Shown here in pieces: positions 58,130-64,000 of a stretch of 64,000 bases of DNA; the stretch's first letter is position 1, and the number at the start of each line of letters is the position of its first letter. The notes beneath the pieces are model-generated. The model saw only the letters and a program-made list of their open reading frames with translations, was not told where the DNA came from and did no database searches. The position numbers and the translations under genes were made by a program. The DNA comes from UTCFX2 sp963788305 (GTDB lineage: Bacteria > Chloroflexota > Anaerolineae > Anaerolineales > UBA4823), in contig CAWBGK010000012.1 of the NCBI GenBank assembly GCA_963788305.1, positions 90,214-154,213 of the forward strand, in the 5' to 3' direction.

Positions 58130-58363
58130 ATGAATCGTATTTATCTTGTCCGGCACGATGCCGCCAAAAATATGCACCGGTTTTATCAAATGTTCCTAGC
58201 ACAGGGTTTATTGGGCGAGTGGTCGCTAATCCGTGAATGGGGCAGAGTAGGGTCGCCGGGAACGGTGCGCAAGGATTGGTTTGAGACTGAAGAAGAAGCG
58301 ATAACGGCCAGGCAAACGCTATACGATGCTAAACAGAAAAAAGGCTATCAAACGGTTTTGTGA
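58130..58363 (+). CDS. WGR-domain protein
   Basis: 77 residues. EWSLIREWGRVGSPGTVRKDWF carries the Trp-Gly-Arg signature of the WGR domain (also found in PARPs and in plasmid-borne regulators). HRFYQMFLAQGLLGEW precedes it. Often encoded on mobile elements; role unknown. Confidence 0.82.
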   Translation: MNRIYLVRHDAAKNMHRFYQMFLAQGLLGEWSLIREWGRVGSPGTVRKDWFETEEEAITARQTLYDAKQKKGYQTVL

Positions 58364-58448
58364 TTTTAGCGGTTAAAGAAATGGATGGCCTATATATTAA
58401 GGTATACGCTAAGATTGCCAACGAAGCACATAAACCGCAGTAGCCGTA

Positions 58449-58661
58449 ATGGCAACCGAAGCATTTACCCTTAGCGCTGAAACAGACATCGTCCATAAAC
58501 TGGACGACCTGGCCGGATCGCGGAATTATGAAGATCTGGAAACGCCTGCCTGGCAAGTTGAGAAAATCACCCAAGGCATAGCCTCAGCAGACCATGGTGA
58601 ATTAGTTGTGCATGATGCTGTGATGTGTGGAATGGAAGACTTAATGAGGAATAAAAAATGA
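58449..58661 (+). CDS. Ribbon-helix-helix antitoxin-like protein
   Basis: 70 residues. MATEAFTLSAETDIVHKLDD is the RHH strand-helix start of CopG/ParD antitoxins; WQVEKITQGIASADHGELV is the toxin-binding tail. The middle is shorter than usual (the second helix is partly lost). Its stop overlaps the next start (ATGA). Its ParE/RelE-type toxin is not present. Confidence 0.6.
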   Translation: MATEAFTLSAETDIVHKLDDLAGSRNYEDLETPAWQVEKITQGIASADHGELVVHDAVMCGMEDLMRNKK

Positions 58662-58902
58662 ACGCAGTCGAATTTCAAGCCACCGTCCATAACGGTGTGA
58701 TTACTTTACCTGACAATCAAAAATCATGGAACGGTAAAAAAATTAAAGTCATTTTGCTGGACGAAGCGAGTACCGATACAGCCGAACTATCAGCCAATGC
58801 ATCAACGTCTGAAGCTGATTTTTTTAGCTGTGCAGGAATTGGGAAAACCGGGACATCAATCAAGAATCCATACGCGCTAAGGCATGGCCGGATCATCGCT
58901 GA
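58658..58902 (+). CDS. Antitoxin of a VapBC-like pair, one frame change
   Basis: About 81 residues. MNAVEFQATVHNGVITLP, with GKKIKVILLDE, is the AbrB-like antitoxin type. Near 58845 the frame moves by one to end ENRDINQESIRAKAWPDHR, TGA at 58900. That stop overlaps the ATG of the following toxin fragment (TGATG), the usual antitoxin-toxin coupling. Confidence 0.6.
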
Positions 58903-59000
58903 TGATACTTTGCGATACCAATATTCTGATTGAATTCTATAAGGCTAATCCATTCATCATACAAACCTTGCAGCATATCTGGCTGAACAGCGGAATATAA
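58902..59000 (+). pseudogene. vapC: Truncated VapC (PIN-domain) toxin
   Basis: 32 codons, starting MILCDTNILIEFYKANPF with the first catalytic Asp of the PIN domain, then a stop after LNSGI. A VapC is about 130 residues; the remaining catalytic Asp/Glu are absent and no frame restores them before the SEC-C gene. A 3'-deleted toxin remnant. Confidence 0.65.
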
Positions 59001-59046
59001 ATCAAACTTCGTGATCAACATTCCCTTTATTTAATGTATTAAATAT

Positions 59047-60417
59047 ATGAAAAAGCTCGGCCGTAATGATCCCTGTCCCTGTGGCAGCGGCAAAAAGTAT
59101 AAGCAGTGCTGCTTAAAGTCAGAGGAAATCCCAAAAAACAGCGATCGCTCCGAAGCGGTTCCCAAAGCGATACAGTGGCTCTTCACGAAATATGGCCAAA
59201 TAGCCCGTGAAGCGCTCCATGAAGGGTTTTTCGGCGGACTCGATGACGATGAATATGCAACGCTTCAGGATCTGCCCGGCGATTCCTATGAAGGCATCAT
59301 GGTCAATGCCATGGAATGGTTTTTGGCGGAAGGTGTTATGACCCTCAAGGGAGAGGATCATCGTGTTGCGGACTTGCTACTCGGCCGGGGCGGCCCGCTC
59401 TTCTCCGCCGAACAGCGGCAATGGATCAAGCTGCTGACGGCTAAGCCGCTCAGGCTCTACGAAATAATCGAGGTGATACCGGGCGAAGGCATGACACTAA
59501 AGGACGTGATGCTGCCTGAACGCCCTCCAGTCCACATCCTGGAAAAATCCGGATCACGGCAAGCGAACCCCTATGACCTCATGGCAGCACGCATCCTGCC
59601 GGTTGGAAATCATTTCGAACTGTCTGGTGCCGTGTATGCCTTCCCTCGCAATCGAAGCTGGGATTTGTTAGAAGACCTCCGGGATGAACTGGAAGACGTC
59701 GAGCCTGATTCGCCTCTTGCCAAGGAAATCACCAGCGTCATCATTCCAGATCAATGGCTCCAGTTATTTGTAACCGCCTTTGAAATACCCAAACTAATCG
59801 ATCATGTGACGGGGGAACCGTTGTTGTTCGTTGCTGATCATTACCGGGTTCTGGACTGGGACGCTCTGGACCAGGCCCTGTCCGGTGAAGCGGATATTGA
59901 AGGTAGTCGCGCGGAGGGGTGGGGACGTATTTTTAAAGGGAAGGATGGTCTGATACGCCGGAGCATCGGCATTGATGTGGGCAAACGCCCGGATCGAATC
60001 AAAGTGTCTTATCGTACTCAACAGTACGCTGATGAAGGCCGACCTTGGTTCGAAGCAGTCGTAGGCACAGCCGTTGCCTTTATCAGCCGGGAAATCTCCG
60101 ATCCTAAAGGGATACTCGCTAATTTGCAGCCAAATGAGAGCAAGGAAACGTCGGTTCCGGTGGAGCTGCCGCCAGAGATGCTGACCGAGCTCATCGAGAA
60201 GAGAATTCGGCAGCTTTATGTAAACTGGGCTGACAAGCCATTACCGATATTGGGCGATAGAACGCCGCGTGAGGCGATTGAAACGACGGAAGGATTGGAG
60301 CAGGTGAAATTCTTGCTACATACCTACGAACACGGCGAAGCACAGCAGGCCAAAGCTCAACACCGCGCACCGGTTTCCTATGAATTTCTTTGGCAGTCGA
60401 TAGGGATAACACCATAG
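59047..60417 (+). CDS. SEC-C motif protein, otherwise unknown
   Basis: 456 residues. The N-terminal zinc motif NDPCPCGSGKKYKQCC (residues 6-21) is a SEC-C motif. The rest is acidic, with no hydrophobic segment, and not recognised; it includes PRNRSWDLLEDLRDELED and DPKGILANLQP. SEC-C proteins of this size are often found on mobile elements. Function unknown. Confidence 0.78.
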   Translation: MKKLGRNDPCPCGSGKKYKQCCLKSEEIPKNSDRSEAVPKAIQWLFTKYGQIAREALHEGFFGGLDDDEYATLQDLPGDSYEGIMVNAMEWFLAEGVMTLKGEDHRVADLLLGRGGPLFSAEQRQWIKLLTAKPLRLYEIIEVIPGEGMTLKDVMLPERPPVHILEKSGSRQANPYDLMAARILPVGNHFELSGAVYAFPRNRSWDLLEDLRDELEDVEPDSPLAKEITSVIIPDQWLQLFVTAFEIPKLIDHVTGEPLLFVADHYRVLDWDALDQALSGEADIEGSRAEGWGRIFKGKDGLIRRSIGIDVGKRPDRIKVSYRTQQYADEGRPWFEAVVGTAVAFISREISDPKGILANLQPNESKETSVPVELPPEMLTELIEKRIRQLYVNWADKPLPILGDRTPREAIETTEGLEQVKFLLHTYEHGEAQQAKAQHRAPVSYEFLWQSIGITP

Positions 60418-60528
60418 GTAAACCGTCGCCATCGGTGGATATCTATAAGCATTTGCTAATTTTTACCTTTTCGAGGGGATGGGCAAAAATAGCCATATTG
60501 GGGATATAAAAAGTGCACTAAAAAATCA

Positions 60529-60593
60529 TGTCTATTAAATCGTTTTGCACCACATTAATAGACAAATTGTCTATTAATCGATTTTTTAGACAG
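60529..60593. promoter_or_regulatory. Cluster of TGTCTA/TAGACA boxes
   Basis: TGTCTATTAAATCG at 60529, the inverted repeat ATTAATAGACAA-A-TTGTCTATTAAT at 60554-60578, and TTAGACAG near 60586. The hexamer TGTCTA or its complement occurs four times within 65 bases. The 258-base gap 60418-60675 holds no gene. Before the insertion sequence jumped in, this would have been the upstream region of the DUF4238 gene, so it is a likely operator. Confidence 0.6.
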
Positions 60594-60667
60594 TTTTAAC
60601 ATTGTTTTTTAGTTATATGATCCAATATTTTGGACTTCAGACTCCCAGAATAACAAAAGAAGCACAA

Positions 60668-60675
60668 CAATGACT
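60668..60675. repeat. Target-site duplication, left copy
   Basis: CAATGACT directly before the left end of the insertion sequence, identical to 62383-62390. Confidence 0.85.
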
Positions 60676-62382
60676 GGCTTGCCACTTAAGCCGGGACATT
60701 TAATAATTTCAAAGGGTTAGAAATTACACGGTTTCGGCTCTTTCGAGCAAGCGGAAGCTCTCCCATTTGTTCAAGTAACCAGGAAAACAGCTCCGGGTGT
60801 TCGGTTCCAAATAAGCGTCTCGCGGCCGTTGTACCATCTTCATGTTTGAGTCCGTAATTATGAATCACCGTTAAGGCTCTCAGGCGTTGCGGCGTCAACC
60901 CACGCCCATTGTGGTACAGCTGCGCCAGACAGCCATTACGTCCTTCAACTGCCGATGAACTCCGGTGGAATTGTCGTACCATCCACTCAGCCCAGGTTAG
61001 CCAGCGTTGTATGTCACTGTCCGGCAACGTGGCACTGAACGGGTGTGCTTCCAGGGTATGGCTGGCTTGCGTCCAGGCTTTGCGATAGTTTTCTCTGGCC
61101 TGACTGTTTTGGGTTTTGTGCAGCTGCTGATGCCAATAAACCACGGGCAACAAGGTTGTCGTCAGCCAGTCTTCCAAGTCTTTATCAACGGCTAAGCCCT
61201 GCAAGGTTTCGCTGACCCAACACCACCAAAAGCTGACCGAAACCGCCAACGGCTTTATTTGGTTACGGAACTTTTTCATCACGTCTTTGTGGTCGCTAAT
61301 GTCTTGTTCGCCCGCTAGCTGTTCAATCGCTTTTGCCCTTGTTTCAAGTCCCTCTGCAACTTTTTCCGCATCGTTAGGGCTACTGTCGAAGAGGGAAAAA
61401 GGATGGATGGCATCGCTAATACCTTGCAGATTTTCATGATACGTCGTCTGGACTTGCCGGGCTTGATCGTAGTCCTTCCTGGCATTAAGGGACTGTTCTT
61501 TAAGTGTCTTGTAGTTCGGCCGTTGTTGTCGTTTCAGGCGCCTTTTCTTCAGCGGCTTGCGCCACGATGAGTTGTTTTTCAGCCGTTGCTGCGTGTCTGG
61601 CAAGCTTTGAACCCAGCCAGCGGCTTAGGTCTTGTTGGGCATGAAAAAGGTCGGCACCGGAATCGCATTCAAACCCCGTTACCGCTAGTTTTATCAGGGC
61701 CTTGGCGCGGTCGCTAATGGCGTGACTGACCTCAATTCCCAAGCGCCTCTAAACGTGGACTCGTTTTCGCATACCAGGTCTCAAAGCGCCGATCATCACT
61801 GATGTCCTCCAATAGTAAGTAGCCGGAGCTTAAGTCCATTAACACCAAAATCAAAAAGTCGCCGAAAAACGTTTCATCCATGGCGACAACCGCTTTACGC
61901 TTTTGTTTGTTGACCTGCTGTTCACAGGCCTCCTGAAACTGCGGCAATAAAAGTTCCATTTGCTGCATCCGGGTACGCAAGGCCGCCTCCGACACGCCAA
62001 CATGATGATGAATCCGGATCAATTTGAAAAACCGCGACAACTTCCTGGCACCCACACCGCATTCCAATCCAAATAGGTATAAGACCGCAAAGACCAGCAA
62101 TCTCAACCATGCACTGCCTGCTTCGGTCTCCCAAAAAGAACGATTCAGGATGCCGGTTGCGTAGCTTTTGCGCACGAAGGTGGCGATGCACACTGCTTTT
62201 TGCGCCATTAATAAGGTGAGCAAGTTTGCGAACACTTTGTTTGCCACCTCGGCCTATTTCAACGATAATCGCTTGGCTAGCTGCTCGTATTTTCTGTGTC
62301 GTTTTGTTTTTTTAGTCATTAACTCATGATACTAAAATACGGCAGTCTAGCTCTAATTTTGTCCCGCTTTAAGTTGATAGCC
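60676..62382 (-). mobile_element. Insertion sequence, 1707 bp, DUF6399-type transposase
   Basis: Ends found by comparison: left GGCTTGCCACTTAAGCCGGG... at 60676-60698 and, reversed, GGCTATCAACTTAAAGCGGG... at 62382-62360. The 23-base ends match at 18 positions, and the inner 15 at 13. An exact 8-bp duplication CAATGACT lies on either side. One transposase gene fills the element on the minus strand. Perfect target duplication suggests a recent event. I cannot name the IS family. Confidence 0.85.
60686..62247 (-). CDS. Transposase with DUF6399-like C-terminus, two frame changes
   Basis: About 520 residues. Likely DDE residues: Asp in AVVAMDETFFGDFLIL, Asp in HAISDRAKALIKL and Glu in SSSAVEGRNGCLAQ. 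The C-terminal GTTAARRLFGTEHPELFSWL is the DUF6399 end. Frame changes near 61737 (LEALG then IEVSHAISD) and 61545 (before LKRQQRPNYKTLKEQ). Either these are sequence errors or the enzyme is dead. The stop lies within the left terminal repeat. Confidence 0.75.
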
Positions 62383-62390
62383 CAATGACT
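62383..62390. repeat. Target-site duplication, right copy, includes a start codon
   Basis: CAATGACT after the right end of the insertion sequence. The ATG at 62385-62387 is the start of the DUF4238 gene. Confidence 0.85.
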
Positions 62391-63432
62391 CAACAAAGCT
62401 TTAAGCACCATTACGTGCCAGTGTGGTACCAGCGGCGCTTCCTTAGCCCTGGTCAGACCACTTTTAAGATTCTCGACATGCATCCCCTGGTATTTCCGAT
62501 ACCTGACGGCACCAGACGAAAAGGAAGAGAGATTCTTGATAAAGGCCCAAACGCTTTTTTCTTTGAGAAAGACCTTTATACCGTTCGTTGGTTTGATCAA
62601 CCAAATGACGACATCGAGCGGATGCTATTCGGAACTATTGATTGTCAGGGAAGGCGAGCTATTGAAGCTTACATTACACAGGACTGGGATACTATTCATC
62701 AAACCTATTGGGCAATGTATAAGTTTATGGATGCTCTGCGTTTGCGTACCCCAAAGGGATTGGAGTTTCTGAGGCATGTCTTTAAAACGGAGACTCAGGA
62801 CCAACTGATGTTTCAGGATGCAACAATTGCGACGTATGCATTGCGTCATGTGGGCAGAAAGCGTGCTTGAGATCATTTCGGCTGAGCAGTCTTCAGTGAA
62901 GCTTATCTTTTCAGACCACCCTGTGACGCTATTCAATAGTTTTGTTTTCCCCAGAAGCATTGCCGATCCCAAAAGAATGGACCCTTTACTTGACTGGATG
63001 GGAACACAAACGCTATTCCCATTCGACAAAGACCGATTGTTCGTTCTAACACACCTTCAATCGGCCCGACAACCTGGCGGACCCAACAAAGCGAAGACCA
63101 AGCGCACTAATGCACGCTATTTTGACAATCCTCTAGTTCGCTACGACAAGTGCATACGTGAGCGCAGTTTGAGTGAGCAACAAGTCCGGGAAGTGAATTA
63201 CATCATCAAGATGCGTGCGCATCGTTACATAGCAGGCAGCTCAGAGGATGATTTGTTTCCAGAGCGGCATTTGAAGACGCTAATGTGGAACAAACTCGGC
63301 AATTTTCTTTTACCAACTCGTAGACTTTATGAGTTTGGTGGCGATATGACAGTCATGATGAATAACGGCTCCTATTATTTTCAGGATGAATTTGGACAAC
63401 GCCAAGAACCAAATCAGACCATGAATCTCTGA
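62385..63432 (+). CDS. DUF4238-like protein, one frame change
   Basis: About 349 residues. KHHYVPVWYQRRFLSPGQ at the N-terminus is the DUF4238 signature. The frame changes near 62850 (YALRHV then MWAESVLEIISAEQSS), continuing to IFSDHPVTLFNSFVFPRS. DUF4238 proteins are often found in defence or mobile regions, but their activity is not known. The start codon lies inside the target duplication of the insertion sequence, so the original upstream region is now 1.7 kb away. Confidence 0.72.
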
Positions 63433-63500
63433 AGCAAGAAGCCAAACGCATGAAAGAACATATGGACAGAGTAATCTCCAAGCACAATGCCAAGTAAGCT

Positions 63501-63671
63501 AGGGCATCCCATCCTCACATGCTGCGTCATGCGTGTGGTTACGCCATTGCCGACCAAGCAGCAGACACACGTCTGATCCAAGACTATCTAGGGCGCCGGA
63601 ACATTCAACACACCGATCGCTATAGCGCTAACAATTCGGCACGGGTTGAAAAGCTGGACGGTAGTTTTTAG
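63501..63671 (+). pseudogene. C-terminal remnant of a tyrosine recombinase
   Basis: An open frame from 63501 without a start: HPHMLRHACGYAIADQAAD (HxLRH active-site box) and YLGRRNIQHTDRYSA (His and nucleophile Tyr). Only the last 56 residues remain. It is distinct from the recombinase at 57466-58017. Confidence 0.75.
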
Positions 63672-63738
63672 AAAAAATTATTAGAATTGCAAGTCCTTTA
63701 TTTTCTGGCCGTTCCGGTCTATCTAAAAAACCTTCTAA

Positions 63739-63883
63739 TACTGTTGGCGAATTCCAGTTGGTGGGGAGAATTAACCAAAAACCGACTCGAATTCGCCGAA
63801 GATTGGGGCAGGATGCTGTTCAGTCTGCCAAATCGCATGGCTTATGGGGCGAAAACCGTTAAAAATCGAATTCGCCAACAGTA
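63739..63883. repeat. 145-bp element bounded by 15-bp perfect inverted repeats
   Basis: TACTGTTGGCGAATT at 63739-63753 and its exact reverse complement at 63869-63883. A third GAATTCGCC lies inside. No target duplication is seen. It could be a small non-autonomous (MITE-like) element or a recombination site. From 63884 to the window end I see only a short palindrome (63899-63915) and no gene. Confidence 0.55.
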
Positions 63884-64000
63884 TCCCTTCGTTTTTTAGA
63901 CATGGGGAACATGTCAGATCATCAATCTCACTCCTAAGGTGTTTTCGAAAACGGATGTAATCGGCCTCTTGCGATTTATGTTATCGGGCCAGCAACATAT

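Noticed and set aside
58329..58574. An 81-codon minus-strand frame over the antitoxin region
   Set aside because: It is opposite a recognisable ribbon-helix-helix gene and shows no family features of its own.
63687..63899. A 70-codon frame across the 145-bp inverted-repeat element
   Set aside because: No ribosome site, no recognisable motif, and most of it lies between perfect inverted repeats, so it is more likely an accidental opening.
63899..63915. Palindrome GACATG-GGGAA-CATGTC
   Set aside because: Only six base pairs with no T-run or gene end; expected by chance.
1..64000. Programmed frameshifting or genuine mass pseudogene formation
   Set aside because: Breaks fall in unrelated genes without slippery heptamers and structures in common, and affect essential genes; random indel error explains them better.

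Overview
The window looks like chromosomal DNA of a Chloroflexota bacterium, probably of the class Anaerolineae. This is inferred from the gene families, not from a marker gene. Pointers are lipoproteins with long Thr/Pro/Ala linkers, a large peptide-transport operon, an archaeal-style upper mevalonate cluster, PATAN/DUF4388 plus small-GTPase genes, a clostripain-family protease and a YbbR/CdaA pair. No rRNA gene or CRISPR array is visible. Two tRNA genes are present, one of them for selenocysteine.

Layout. 0.1-1.7 kb: glycine C-acetyltransferase and a small Cys-rich protein. 1.8-10.1 kb: a peptide/nickel-type ABC operon (binding protein, two permeases, two ATPases, then a second binding protein whose parts are in circularly permuted order). 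10.1-16.7 kb: housekeeping genes on the + strand (coaE fused to a GNAT-like domain, cdaA, cdaR, der, lepB, deoC, a zinc-finger protein). 16.7-25.7 kb: NUDIX and LysM lipoprotein genes, EamA exporter, LysM/M23 lipoprotein, M28 peptidase with membrane segments inside the catalytic domain, thrC, lysC and a HAD-like protein. 25.8-29.1 kb: class-III aminotransferase, LysE exporter, then an RRM protein and a cold-shock protein behind a structured leader. 29.2-37.0 kb: esterase plus ATP-grasp pair, membrane spermidine-synthase-like protein, S51 peptidase, histone-H1-like Lys-rich protein, two ClbS/DinB proteins, GNAT and a broken aldo/keto reductase. 37.1-41.3 kb (minus): mvaA, mvaS, thiolase-like and OB-fold zinc-ribbon genes. 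41.4-53.0 kb: GAF histidine kinase, TrmH-type methyltransferase, tRNA-Sec, M50 protease, TPR protein, FmdB protein, C11 protease and a DUF6311-like membrane protein. 53.2-56.1 kb: tRNA-Asn, PATAN protein, GTPase, hydrolase and a truncated gene.

At about 56.07-56.16 kb the character changes. The last Chloroflexota-like gene is cut short, and what follows is accessory DNA: a PD-(D/E)XK-like protein, a tyrosine recombinase, a WGR protein, toxin-antitoxin remnants, a SEC-C protein, a complete insertion sequence, a DUF4238 protein and a second recombinase remnant. This is either an integrated island or a foreign segment joined by misassembly.

About twenty genes, including der, thrC, mvaA and trmH-like genes that would normally be intact, are interrupted by single-base frame changes, often near short homopolymers. 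The most economical reading is uncorrected indel error in the assembly. I annotate these as one gene each and state where the frame changes. The most notable observations are the permuted binding protein, the thiolase-like protein without its catalytic residues beside mvaS, the selenocysteine tRNA, and an insertion sequence of defined ends whose 8-bp target duplication contains the start codon of the gene it precedes.
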